Made by a program: the position numbers and the translations under genes. From assembly GCF_036711975.1 (NCBI RefSeq), contig NC_091966.1, positions 29,209,501 through 29,273,500 of the forward strand: 64,000 nucleotides of DNA, in the 5' to 3' direction. The notes beneath the pieces are model-generated. The model was not told where the DNA came from. It made no database searches and saw only the letters and a program-made list of their open reading frames with translations. The DNA is from Onthophagus taurus (lineage: Eukaryota; Arthropoda; Insecta; Coleoptera; Scarabaeidae). This document shows positions 12,443 to 23,057 of this stretch, one piece after another; position 1 is the stretch's first letter; the number at the start of each line of letters is the position of its first letter.

Positions 12443-14058
12443 ATGGATGATTTATTAAAATCTTTAGATGATATGGGGTAAGTTAAAAACTTTATTATGG
12501 AATTTCCATGATATGATCCTTTTTCGTCAGTTATACAGGGGAATTACTTGATGCAACGTTATTAGAAAAAGCTTTAAACGATGGCCCTAAAAGCATTGAA
12601 TATACTAAATTAATAGAAGAAATAACAAGTAGCTTAAGAGATTTGTGTAAGATTGATGAACAAGTCAACGCTATATCAAGTCCTGAGGATTCTGCAGCTT
12701 TTTTAATGGAATTAAGTTCATTTTTAAAGGAGTTGGGGTGTCCCTATGAAAGTCTTACCCATGGACATATCACAGATCGCTTGTCTAATGTAAATGAATG
12801 TAAAATTCTGTTGGAGTACCTCATTACAGAATTAATGGCTGCCAGAATTATTGCAGATAATAAACCTGATGAAACAATATCATTAAAAATTGTAAGATAA
12901 AAAAGGTGATATTCTTTTCAAATTTAAAGTTGTTTATTTTGTAGAAAGAGAGTACTGAAGCTTTGAACTTGAAAAAGATCATGCTACGTTTAGGTCTACC
13001 TAAACCACCTGCAAATTTAAAAATTTCCAATATGTTTATTAGAATTACGCAAATTATTGAGACAGCAATTAAGAAAAATGGTGCGGATTTTATTGGTAAA
13101 CCTATATTTAATTTACCCTTAAGTGATAAACAATGGCATGTATTAGAACAAGTGCAGAAAGATCTTCATGTGGAATATACAATTCGAAGGCAAATGTTAC
13201 TCAAGAGATTAGATTGTACTGTACAATCATTTCAGGTAAGAATCTTTTTTCATTTAAGCAATTTTTAACAATTCTATTCATTTTAAGTGGTCTGATAAAA
13301 TGAAAGGTAGAGAAGATCAAATTACAAAGACTTTTAATGAAACTCGAAAGCAATTAAAAATAGAACCTGATGTGCACATTTCTGATTTGTTAAGTGCCCG
13401 AGAAGATCTTGCCATAATAGAAAAAACTAGTAACGCCTCCGTCAGAAAACACACAAAATCATCAATAAATAAAGTAATCATTGGTCAAGTACCAGATAGA
13501 GGTGGTAGAACGAATGAATTAGCTCCACCACCACCAGAAATGCCATCTTGGCAACAACGTACACCTGGTCCAAGTGGCGGCGCTCCAAGAGGTGGTAGAG
13601 GTGGTGGAGGACGTGGAAGAGATCAGCATCATGGAGGAATGCAAAGTAATGATTATAATCGTGGCGGTGGAAATGATTATAGTAGTCAAAGAGGTGATTA
13701 TAATAACCAAAGAGGTGGTGATTATAATCGTGGAGGTAGAAGTGATTACAATAATCAAAGAGGAGGTAATTATAATCAAGGTCATAATTACAATCAAGGA
13801 AATTATCAATCTCAATCAAGTTATGATAATAGACCGCCAAGTAGTAGTAGTTATACTAGTTTTGATAGCGCTGGAAGCTATGGCGTTTATCAAGATTCAA
13901 AGCGACCGAAAACTTATGATAACTTCCAAACTCAAAAACAGGGTTATGCAGATCAATATGTCCAGGAAAGTCAACAAAATCAGCAGTATCATCGTGGAGG
14001 TGGTAGAGGAGGAAGAGGTGGGCGCGGAAGATCTAATTACAATCGAGGTGGATACTAA
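12443..14058 (+). CDS. FAM98: FAM98 family protein (tRNA ligase complex subunit), 4 exons
   Basis: Homologue of FAM98A/B. In animals FAM98B belongs to the RTCB/DDX1 tRNA-splicing ligase complex and FAM98A is an arginine-methylation substrate of PRMT1. Exons 12443-12477, 12531-12891, 12945-13235 and 13288-14058 join at GT-AG sites to 485 codons plus stop. The first exon encodes MDDLLKSLDDMG, as in the family. The calponin-like N-terminal half includes LRLGLPKPPANLKI, and the join SFQ/WSDKMKGRED recreates the conserved block before the tail. From about residue 300 the tail is low-complexity, with RGG, YNRGG and YNNQRGG repeats expected to bind RNA and be methylated. The (GGT/GAT)-rich repeat DNA creates long antisense frames that are not genes. 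Confidence 0.93.
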
Positions 14059-14238
14059 AAGGCTGATGTTAAATATGGTGAAAATGGCACCTGAAACTTA
14101 TATATTTTTTTTTGATACAATTAATTTTTTTGCATAACATTATTACAACGCTTATTTGTTTGTGTTTATTGATTTAATATGTGTATGCAAGTTATTTAAC
14201 GTGATATTAATAATTCATTAAATTCTGTAATTGATTAC

Positions 14239-14244
14239 AATAAA
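14239..14244 (+). terminator. Poly(A) signal of FAM98
   Basis: AATAAA about 180 bases after the FAM98 stop, followed by a T-rich stretch. Confidence 0.65.
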
Positions 14245-14491
14245 AATACTTTATTTGAAAGAAATAACTTAGTATAGTTCATAGAATATTTGTTGAACCA
14301 AAGTTGTCAGAGATTAGATAATGAATAACTTACTACTGTAAAGCCATAGTAGCTGTCAGTATCAACGCTGCGCCACCATGGTCTTTTAAGGAGGAGATAC
14401 ACTTAGATGAGTAAAAATAACTGAGTTTTCAAGACTCTTTCATTAGGGTGCAATTAATTTAATAAACATGCTACATACATACTATAATATA

Positions 14492-14720
14492 CAGGTGTCA
14501 CACAAAAAACGCCCCAAGCTGTAACTCTGTTATTTACATTTCGATTTTCATGTCCCAGGTATCAAATGAAATGGTTTTATAAATACTATGATTCATGCTA
14601 CAAATAATTTTTTTCCAAGGCCATCTTCAATTTCAAGCGATTATTAACTTTTGTTTTTCAAATTGCTCCGTATATTTTTCTTCACGTTATTGGGTAGAGA
14701 TTGTTTTTTTAAATCCATTG
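14492..14720. repeat. Dispersed MITE-like repeat, copy 2
   Basis: Reverse-complement copy of bases 1-220, beginning ACAGGTGTCACACAAAAAAC. It ends where the palindromic element at 14726 begins, so it is probably cut by that insertion or was its landing site. Confidence 0.75.
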
Positions 14721-14725
14721 ATGTA

Positions 14726-16661
14726 CAGGTGGGCAAATTTGGGTGTTATTATAGGCTATCTCAGAAACTATAAGAGATACGAAAAAAGTAGGTGCCATGT
14801 CGCGGTCTCTTTTTCCGAGACTAATCCTATCCCGCAAAGAACAAATCTCTATCTTCTTTTGTTTTTAAGTTATAGCCGAAAAGTCAAATTTTAGCGATTT
14901 CAAAAAATGCTCATATTTCGTTTATTTTTGAAATTAGAGAAATGGGGTTAATATATTCTACAGGCACTTTTTTAAGTAGAATATACTGTCGTTGAAAAAT
15001 TTTAAAGATAGCTGATAATTTTTGAGATTTAACATAAAGTTGTATTTTTTTAAATACAAACTATAGTTGATTATGATGTTATTGAAAAGAGCATATTTTT
15101 AGCTTTCCAATGATGTTTCTGATTTGATCGCACGCATGATGTATCTGCAGAAAATAAGCGTTATTTTTCAATTTGAAAATATTAAGGATAAAAATTAAAA
15201 TTTTTAATTATAGCGGCGAGGAAAACGCTAAATGCTACTTAGTTAGTTTAGTTACTATAGCAACGTTAGTTTACTTGTCATTTCATTCATGAATTTGACG
15301 GAACAAGTTTCCCGTTTAAGAAGTTCCGCATTATCTTTAAATAAAACGATAAAATTAAATATAGAATATATTGGAGTCCGCTTTGAAGATGATACATAAG
15401 TCTTCATATCCCCATTGAAACGGTGTTTCAATGAAAAGTCCGCTCAAAGTTTATGATCCCTAATGTTCCTCTATCTCACCCAATTTCAAAAGAAAAGATT
15501 GCTGATATCAAAAAACTTCTAAATCTTATATTTGGGGAAAACTGGGAAAATACTACCGAAGATTTCATTCATTGATTACGAACTGTTCTAACCTTACAAC
15601 CAGAAGTTTAGTAGAAGAAGATGACAGTTTGTGCTTGTTCAGTTCTTGAAGTTGTCCATAGTTAATTATTCATTAATTAATATATTTTTTATTGGTGAAC
15701 AAAGTCAGGGATAAGATGCTGAGAAATTTAAATTAACTATTCAAAGTTTTTATTCGTTGGTACAAAGTCAACTTTATTCTGTCATATTCGTGCAAAACCA
15801 TATATTATAGCCATTAGCAAGGACAGTAGAAGCTAACAGGACTGCTACATCCATTGTTGTGACAACCTGCCCGCAAACTACGTCACACCATTTTCCACGC
15901 CCAACTGTTGTTATGGTCTATACGTTTGCTGTTTATTTTTAGAGGTTATATCTTAGACGTATTCATATTAATTTTTGAAGTTTTATGTTTTTAGACGTAT
16001 TAATGTCTATCATATAACCTCTAAAAACACAGACAGTTACCAGGCGTGGCAAATAGCGTGACGTAGAGTGCGGGCAACCAACCCGTAGTGGACTACAAAA
16101 ATACAATGGATGTAGCAGTCCTGTTAGATTCTACTGTCCTTGAGCCATTAGGTAGTATTTATTGTTCGAATCCGCCTACTATAATCAAAATTTTGAACCA
16201 TGGCGCTTACTATTTTGGAATTGAAAATTAACGCTTATTTTCTGCAAATACACAATACATGCGATACATCATTGGAAGGCTAAAAGTAAGCTCTTTTCAG
16301 TAACATCATAATCAAGTATAGTTTGTATTTAAAAAAACACAACTTTGTGTTGTATCTCAAAAATCATCAAGTATGTTTAAAATTTTTCAACGGCAGTATA
16401 TTCTACTTAAAAAAATGTCTTAAGAACGTATCAACCCCATTTCTCTAATTTGAAAAATAAACGAAATATGAGCATTTTTTGAAATCACGAAAATTTGACT
16501 TTTTGGCTATAACTTAAAAACATAAGAAGATATAGGTAGGTTTGATGCTTGCGGGATTGGGTTAGTCTCGAAAAAAGAGACCGAGACATGGCACCTACTT
16601 TTTTCTTATCTCTTATAGTTTCTGAGATATCCTATAATAACACCCAAATTTGCCCACCCAG
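14726..16661. mobile_element. 1.9-kb palindromic (foldback) element, TA-flanked
   Basis: The ends CAGGTGGGCAAATTTGGGTG and CACCCAAATTTGCCCACCCAG are inverted copies, each bordered by TA. The inverted arms run for about 490 bases (14726-15212 and 16170-16661) at high but imperfect identity. TA targets and CAG-type ends fit a Tc1/mariner-derived non-autonomous element. No transposase frame is present. The centre holds unrelated DNA and a separate nested MITE. An RNA or single strand of this element would fold into a long hairpin. Confidence 0.85.
15818..16142. mobile_element. 325-bp palindromic MITE with 9-bp target duplication (MULE-like)
   Basis: Terminal repeats CAAGGACAGTAGAAGCTAAC and its inverted copy extend inward so that almost the whole element is a palindrome. 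The flanking 9-mers AGCCATTAG at 15809-15817 and 16143-16151 are identical. A 9-bp target duplication is the hallmark of Mutator-like elements, so a MULE-mobilised MITE is inferred. It is nested in the 14726-16661 element. Confidence 0.85.
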
Positions 16662-16663
16662 TA

Positions 16664-17134
16664 TAGTACATCCATTTTGAACGTAATTTTAGCAGAGAAA
16701 AGACACTTGTATATACATAGATAATTCAATAGTTGTAGATAAAATATTTTGTCCACGACTACCTTATAATATATACCTTATGAAGGAGTTTTCTAAAACA
16801 AAATGGTAGTCATTTTTCACGGAGTGAATAATAGCGGTGAATAATAATCATTATCCACGGGTAGCCATCTTGATCAGACTAATAATAATTATTTGAAACG
16901 TTAAAAGTTCAAAAAACGTCAATTTAATTCAATTTTTTAGGAGTTTCTAAATGTTTGACATAGTAAAAACCTAAACAAATTCCTTGTTTCGTATGATTTA
17001 AGCATCAATTAATTAATTTCTGTAAAGAAAACGACGTTTTATAAAACTGACATTTAATTTTGACAAATTGTTGTGAAGTTGGTTACAGTTACATTGAATT
17101 TGGGTCACATTGACGTTTAACCTTTATTCAAAAA
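16664..17134. repeat. Left remnant of an older element split by the Gypsy insertion
   Basis: The block TAGATAATTCAATAGTTG plus GTAGATA near 16718-16743 recurs as an exact inverted copy at about 22213-22241 beyond the LTR element. This suggests both flanks belong to one older inverted-repeat element. Nothing coding. Confidence 0.45.
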
Positions 17135-17421
17135 TTATTACATTATACAAGACTTAAGACTTATTACAAATAGCTACAAAGGCAATAATTTTGTATAATT
17201 GTTTCTTTACGCGGGTTCGTCCGAATTATCTCACACGAAACGAGTTCGTCAAAGAATAAGTATAAACTAAACCAAACTTCACTCTTGCAACCGTCCTATA
17301 GCGTTTTAGAGTAGAACCGGGCTTTGGCGACGCTAAGTCGTAAAGACAGATGTTGCATTACTCGCACGAAACCGATCGACAAATGTAAAACTTCTTCCCT
17401 CTTTGTTCTTCTCTTGCTACA
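17135..17421 (-). repeat. 3' LTR of the Ty3/Gypsy element
   Basis: 287 bases, nearly identical to 21812-22098; the only difference I noted by eye is the C/T within GGCGAYGCTAAG. In element orientation it starts TGTAGCAAGAG, directly after the purine-rich tract GAGGGGGAGCC at 17422-17433, which serves as plus-strand primer. Confidence 0.93.
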
Positions 17422-17444
17422 GGCTCCCCCTCTGGTTCACCATT

Positions 17445-20400
17445 TTACGCCCTCGTTAGTGGACCAGCATTTTTCTTGGGTCGCCCTCTTCTTCTTTTTG
17501 GACGCTCAGGGTCCGGCACATCTTCGACACCCTGTCTCCCCCTAAACGGGACTAGATCCTTGACATGGTAACATCCCACAATGGAATTAGAGTCACTAGC
17601 ACTAACTAGGTCGTAGCTCGCTGAGGAATGCGCCCGTAGGATTTTATATGGACCGTCTCGTCTAGGTTCAAACTTGCCGCTTCTCCCTATCTTGGCATTG
17701 CTGAGGAGATGTGTCGTCACCATTACCAAATCACCCTCTTTGTAAACGGGAGACTCTCTGCGTTTAATATCAGCATACCTTTTGGCATGATCTTGTCGTT
17801 GTTCTATTTTATCTCTAGCGTCGAGCAACGTATCTGCTAACTTTAATAATTGCGGAGTTATCTGGGGCACATAATTTTCTGCTTCTACAATCGCTCGCAG
17901 GTCTCGTGTTATATCGCCAGGAGATCGAAGCTCTCTTCCAAACGTTATATAAGCTGGAGTCTTTCCTGTTGATAAACTGTTAGCCGTATTCATAGCGAAG
18001 CGTATACTGGGAAGTCTATCTACCCAATCGCAATGGTCCTCGCCAACTAGTATCGCTAGTTGTGTTTTCATATCTCTGTTTTTCCTTTCGACGGGATTGG
18101 ACTCGGGGTGATATAACGGAGTAAATGTCTGCGTTATACCCAAACAGTATGCCATCTTTTGCATCACTGAACTAACGAATTGGACTCCATTATCTGACAA
18201 CATTTTCCGAGGGGTTCCGTATCTTAGAACGATTTCGTCAACAAGTATTTTTGCGCAGCACTCGACAGTGGCCTCAACAATTGGGAACAGCTCCACCCAC
18301 CTTGAAGCTACGTCTTCAATAATCAGGATCCAACGATGATTACTCGTCGTTGTAGGCAATGGACCAAACAAATCAACGGATATCACTTCGAATCTTTGCG
18401 ACACCACAGGAGTTCTTAATAAACCAGCGGGCTTCAAGTTACTTGGTTTATATCGCTGACAGGCCAGGCAGCTCGAAATGTAATCACTTATCTGTCTTCT
18501 CATGCCAGGCCAATAGTACCGGGACGCTATTTTCTGGAACGTTTTGTCTACACCATAATGACCAGCAGTTGGTGCGTTGTGATTTTCGTATAGGATAAGC
18601 TTTCTCTCGCTCGCTGGCACCACCAGTTGCGGTTCATCGGTATCGGATTCAGGTACGAACCTATATAACACTCCGTCCACCATCGTATAACCTCGACTAG
18701 TCCAATTTGGCAAATCAGGACTGACCTTTTCAAATGCATTGATGATCTTAAGCACATCAGGATCATCAACTTGTTTTCTGCGTATTTCGGATGCCTTCTC
18801 TCTCGGTAGTTCAACTTCTACGTAACAAAGACACACATCGTTGGTGTCGGTTTCACAGGGGGGTCTCGATAATGTGTCAGCTGCGGCGTTAGACTTTCCG
18901 GGTATGTATACAATTCTTATGTCATATGATTGCAATACCAACGCCCATCCTGCCAATCTTCCACTGGGTGATTTCAACGACATTAACCAACGTAGAGGCT
19001 GATGATCTGTCGCTACCACAACCTTCGAACCCTCTATGTATCCTCTAAATTTAGTCACAGCCCATACTAAAGCCAGAGCTTCACGCTCCGTTGTAGAATA
19101 ATTCTTCTCTGACGTCGTTAATAAACGGCTGGCGTACTCCACTGGTCTTTCGTCTTCTGCTTCACCTTGCAATAATACTGCTCCGAGGGCGTATGCGCTG
19201 GCGTCGGTGCGTATGATGAAATAATCACTTTCATCTGCCTGTCTTAAGATTGGTGCTGACGTTAATAATGTTTTTAGCTCTTGGAAAGCTTTTCGTTGAG
19301 CGTCACCCCATTCCCATCTAGTGTTTTTCTTCGTAAGATCAGTTAATGGTTTAGCAGTTGCGGAAAAATTTTTGATGAACCTTCTGTACCAGGAACAAGT
19401 TTGAAGGAAGGTTCTCAAATGTTTCAGGTTAGTCGGCGGGGGCATATCTGTAATCGCGGATACCTTCTCTGGATCCGTCTTGATGCCACTGCTCGTCAGT
19501 ACATGTCCAAGGAATCTAACTTCTTCACATGCCAATACACACTTTTTCCGATTTGCGTGCAGTGAAAACTTCCGTAGTCTCTCGAAAACAGCTCGTAAAT
19601 GGTTTAAGTGTTCTTTGAAACTTTTCGAAACCACTATAATGTCATCAAGGTAGCACAACACGGTGATGTTCTTTAGGCCCGCACGAAAACGATCTATCAA
19701 TCTCTGGAATGTCGCGCCGGCATTCTTCAGACCGAACGGCATTCTGTTAAACCGATAAGTTCCGAACGGTGTCACAAACGCGGTTTTGTCACGATCTTGT
19801 TCTCGCACACGCACTTGCCAGTAACCAGACCTTAGATCTAGTGTCGTCATGTATAATGTTTCACGTGCTAAATGTAAGAGGTCCTCGATTCGCGGCAACG
19901 GGTAACTATCACTGATTGTCACTGAGTTTAGTTTTCGATAATCTATACACACTCTACGGGAACCGTCCTTTTTTGGCACAAGTACCACCGGTGCAGCCCA
20001 CGGTGATTCACATTCTTCGATAATATGATCGGATAACATCTTTTCCAACTCATGGCGCAGAATTTCTTTGTTCTGTGGGGACATTCGGTATGGTGGAACG
20101 GCGGTCGGTGCACAGTCACTCGTTTCGATACGGTGTTCTGCGAAAGGAGTTGGTTCTTCCCCTTGTCCAAAGATGTCTTCGAATTCCAACAAAAGTTGAC
20201 TCAGACATTCTCGTTCTTCTTCCGTAAGTCTCGTTGCTTCATCCTGTCGAAGCCCACAAGGAACAGCTTCTGCTTCAGTTCGATCGATAGCTTCAATTGC
20301 AATGTTTGCAGTAGTTGTGGTTTTCTCATTGTCTTTGTTGAGTTTCAAGAAAAACTGGTATTTTACTTCCGGTACATCGCGGAACCACCACTCGCCATGT

Positions 20401-21761
20401 GGTATGTCCAACACAATCCCTGCCAAGGAAAGGAAATCCGCTCCTAAAAGCGTTCTATTTGCTTTGGCATTTGGCAACACGATAAATCTTTGTCGTACCG
20501 TACGACTTTCAATGTTAACCTCGACTTCGGTTTCCAATACTTCTTCAGTCTTAGCTTTTCCGTCGGCCAGAGTGAAACTGATTTTCTTAGGGGTGAATTT
20601 ATAATTCGCTTCCTTCAACACTTCATAGAATTTCCAACCGGCCACACTGATTTGTGCTCCAGTATCTACAAAACCTACTCCCTTCTGGTTGCCTACTACA
20701 ATTAGCAGTAACGGTCTGCGATCGTCGTCCTCATTCGCCGAAATTTGATAAAAGGACAAATTTCCTAATGACGCAACGTTGACGTTCTTGTTAGCATTTT
20801 CTTTGCAGATGGGACATTTTGCGCGGATAACGCCTTCTTTACCGCATCCGTAACAGCGAAGGACGTTCCTTTCGACGGAGTCACTTGGTTTTGGATTAGC
20901 TTGGCTTTTATCACTTTCTTTGTTCTTGTTGGCCAAATCACGACACTCATCTTTAAGGTGTCCGAACCGTTTGCAATACGAGCAGCGTGGTCTGTTTCTA
21001 TTCGGTTTCTGTTCAGTCACGGCACTTCCTGGTTTCTGCGCACTGCTTGTGCTACTCACGTCGTCGCGGTATTCGAGGATAAGTGTCTCGGCGTCGAGGG
21101 CTTTTTGGATAAGTTCGTCGAATGTATTTACGCACTCGCGAGAAACATGTTTACGAATCTTTTTGTTTAATAACCCGTAAACCATGTCTAACATCATTTC
21201 TTCCGGTATTTTGTACGGCATTTTTGCGATAATAGATCTGGCGCGGCACAAAAAAACATCGCACTTGACATCACCCTGTTCGTTATTAAACAAATCCCGA
21301 AAAAGTTTGTACGCGGGCTTTGTGATTCCGTACATCGCGCGCAGTTGTTTAATCGCGTCATTCCAATTCGTCACAGAGCTTTTTACACCTTGCCACCATA
21401 TCGCGGCTTCTCCCGTCAATAAAAGAGGCAATCCGCGTAAAGCGTGATCATCAGAAACGTCTGTGCACTCTTTATATATCTGTACGGCGTCCACGAATGC
21501 TTCAACTGCATCATTGTTCTGATTACTGCCATCAAAACGCGCGGAACATCTCGCGAAACTACCCGACGGTGAAGGACTAGGCGCGGCGGGCGAAACTGTA
21601 CGCGGCGTAAATTGTTCCAGCAATTGACGGTTAAATTCGAGTTGCGAACGTTGTACTGCTTCCAGCAACGCTGCGAATTCATTGGTAGACATCGTAGCAG
21701 TTATCTTTGATTCTTCCACGTCGGAATCCGGGTTGGCGTCAGTTCTTTTCTTTGGAGGCAT
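17445..21761 (-). CDS. Ty3/Gypsy retrotransposon Gag-Pol, single intact frame
   Basis: 1438-codon frame encoding a fused polyprotein in canonical Ty3/Gypsy order. A Gag-like N-terminus (WWQGVKSSVTNW) leads to a CCHC knuckle (CSYCKRFGHLKDEC) and a second knuckle, CYGCGKEGVIRAKC, whose His is replaced by Val. The protease has VDTGAQISVAG. The reverse transcriptase carries the catalytic CYLDDIIVVS box, and RNase H has IIRTDASAYALGAVL. The integrase has its HHCC zinc site, then the D, D, E residues in SVDLFGP, LSDNGVQFVS and HPESNPVERKN. No envelope frame is present. I chose MPPKKR at 21761 because the open frame upstream to 21827 runs into the LTR. Intact frame plus near-identical LTRs imply recent activity. 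Confidence 0.95.
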   Translation of the reverse strand: MPPKKRTDANPDSDVEESKITATMSTNEFAALLEAVQRSQLEFNRQLLEQFTPRTVSPAAPSPSPSGSFARCSARFDGSNQNNDAVEAFVDAVQIYKECTDVSDDHALRGLPLLLTGEAAIWWQGVKSSVTNWNDAIKQLRAMYGITKPAYKLFRDLFNNEQGDVKCDVFLCRARSIIAKMPYKIPEEMMLDMVYGLLNKKIRKHVSRECVNTFDELIQKALDAETLILEYRDDVSSTSSAQKPGSAVTEQKPNRNRPRCSYCKRFGHLKDECRDLANKNKESDKSQANPKPSDSVERNVLRCYGCGKEGVIRAKCPICKENANKNVNVASLGNLSFYQISANEDDDRRPLLLIVVGNQKGVGFVDTGAQISVAGWKFYEVLKEANYKFTPKKISFTLADGKAKTEEVLETEVEVNIESRTVRQRFIVLPNAKANRTLLGADFLSLAGIVLDIPHGEWWFRDVPEVKYQFFLKLNKDNEKTTTTANIAIEAIDRTEAEAVPCGLRQDEATRLTEEERECLSQLLLEFEDIFGQGEEPTPFAEHRIETSDCAPTAVPPYRMSPQNKEILRHELEKMLSDHIIEECESPWAAPVVLVPKKDGSRRVCIDYRKLNSVTISDSYPLPRIEDLLHLARETLYMTTLDLRSGYWQVRVREQDRDKTAFVTPFGTYRFNRMPFGLKNAGATFQRLIDRFRAGLKNITVLCYLDDIIVVSKSFKEHLNHLRAVFERLRKFSLHANRKKCVLACEEVRFLGHVLTSSGIKTDPEKVSAITDMPPPTNLKHLRTFLQTCSWYRRFIKNFSATAKPLTDLTKKNTRWEWGDAQRKAFQELKTLLTSAPILRQADESDYFIIRTDASAYALGAVLLQGEAEDERPVEYASRLLTTSEKNYSTTEREALALVWAVTKFRGYIEGSKVVVATDHQPLRWLMSLKSPSGRLAGWALVLQSYDIRIVYIPGKSNAAADTLSRPPCETDTNDVCLCYVEVELPREKASEIRRKQVDDPDVLKIINAFEKVSPDLPNWTSRGYTMVDGVLYRFVPESDTDEPQLVVPASERKLILYENHNAPTAGHYGVDKTFQKIASRYYWPGMRRQISDYISSCLACQRYKPSNLKPAGLLRTPVVSQRFEVISVDLFGPLPTTTSNHRWILIIEDVASRWVELFPIVEATVECCAKILVDEIVLRYGTPRKMLSDNGVQFVSSVMQKMAYCLGITQTFTPLYHPESNPVERKNRDMKTQLAILVGEDHCDWVDRLPSIRFAMNTANSLSTGKTPAYITFGRELRSPGDITRDLRAIVEAENYVPQITPQLLKLADTLLDARDKIEQRQDHAKRYADIKRRESPVYKEGDLVMVTTHLLSNAKIGRSGKFEPRRDGPYKILRAHSSASYDLVSASDSNSIVGCYHVKDLVPFRGRQGVEDVPDPERPKRRRGRPKKNAGPLTRA

Positions 21762-21792
21762 CACAAAACTCAAACTTTCACGTGAAATTCGG

Positions 21793-21810
21793 GCCGCTAG
21801 TTGGGCGCCA
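21793..21810 (-). other. Primer binding site, tRNA-Lys type
   Basis: Just inside the 5' LTR, in element orientation, TGGCGCCCAAC matches the 3' end of tRNA-Lys, the primer used by many Gypsy elements. The match weakens after 11 bases. Confidence 0.8.
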
Positions 21811-21811
21811 C

Positions 21812-22098
21812 TTATTACATTATACAAGACTTAAGACTTATTACAAATAGCTACAAAGGCAATAATTTTGTATAATTGTTTCTTTACGCGGGTTCGTCCG
21901 AATTATCTCACACGAAACGAGTTCGTCAAAGAATAAGTATAAACTAAACCAAACTTCACTCTTGCAACCGTCCTATAGCGTTTTAGAGTAGAACCGGGCT
22001 TTGGCGATGCTAAGTCGTAAAGACAGATGTTGCATTACTCGCACGAAACCGATCGACAAATGTAAAACTTCTTCCCTCTTTGTTCTTCTCTTGCTACA
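21812..22098 (-). repeat. 5' LTR of the Ty3/Gypsy element
   Basis: 287-base twin of 17135-17421. The outer flanks are A/T-rich (AAAAT next to each end), so the short target duplication is ambiguous. Confidence 0.93.
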
Positions 22099-22976
22099 AA
22101 ATTTATTTAAACAAAATTTAACTCAGGTTAATTATGCCACTCGCTACGCTCGTGACATAAACTTAACCTTCGTGAATAATAGCCCTCATTATATGCTCAT
22201 ATAATAATATACTATTATCTACAACTATTGAATTATCTATTCGTTATACATTTGATTTTTGACGGGTAATAACACGCATTACCCATGACTGACAAAGTGT
22301 TGAATAATGAAGCCATTATTCCACAGTTCTGACACGGCCTACTAATCAAAAAATAAAATATTAACAGAAATGACAGCTTTCTTATATTGAGGTTATGTCT
22401 GAAATGTCTATCAAGTTTATTTTTTTCCTTTTTTTTGATTTTTTTTCAAAATTAAATACTTGTAGATAAAGTATAGTATTCAACTTGCGTATAATGTTGC
22501 AACTTCATCTTCGTGGGTAACAGCCGCCATTATTGTTGAATAATATACTATTAAATGTAAATTTTTGTAATAACACACTATGTAAGTAATAAATATTGGA
22601 ATAATTAAAGAATAGCTGTCCCTCTTAAAAATCGATGATTTTTTTTAATTGGTAGGAAATGACTCAAAAGATGTGTTAATGATAAAAAAAAGTGCGCAAA
22701 AGTGCAGTACTTACCGAAAAATCACTTTAAAGTTGCGATTTGACGTTTCTTTTTGGAAGTTCAAAGCAATGTTAAATATGCATTTTCGTATTAAATCCTA
22801 ACCTGAAATTGTTTAATTTATACCCACGCACTAAATAAAAAGTTATTTTCACTAAACTTGTTGAGATTACAACATATTTTCGGATGAAAACCTTATTTCT
22901 TAGGCTATCAATGCATAACGACAATTACCTGTCGTTAGATAGAATTGTAACAATAATAAGTATTATCATAAAATTA
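22099..22976. other. Right remnant of the older split element and spacer
   Basis: Holds the inverted partner of the left flank (22213-22241) and a related stretch, GTGGGTAACAGCCGCCATTA, at about 22515. After about 22600 nothing is recognisable. Confidence 0.4.
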
Positions 22977-22982
22977 TTTATT
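22977..22982 (-). terminator. Poly(A) signal of the polymerase eta gene
   Basis: AATAAA on the minus strand, about 75 bases past the stop codon at 23058. Confidence 0.65.
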
Positions 22983-23057
22983 AAAAATTGCATGATAATA
23001 CAAGACTAGTTTTTCTTAAACATCAATAAATAAAATAGCAAATTATAATAAAACCCT

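Noticed and set aside
13478-14137. Long open frames antisense to or out of phase with FAM98 exon 4
   Set aside because: They are by-products of the glycine/tyrosine/arginine codon repeats; residues are low-complexity His/Tyr or Ile/Val runs.
16150-16230. tRNA-like TTCGAATCC near 16163
   Set aside because: No acceptor stem or anticodon arm can be built around it; it lies inside a palindromic transposon.
17445-21761. Envelope gene that would make the Gypsy element an errantivirus
   Set aside because: Only about 24 bases separate the Gag-Pol stop from the 3' LTR; no room for a third frame.
21762-21827. Upstream Met that would lengthen Gag-Pol to 1460 aa
   Set aside because: It lies at the LTR boundary and spans the tRNA primer site; the Met at 21761 fits better.
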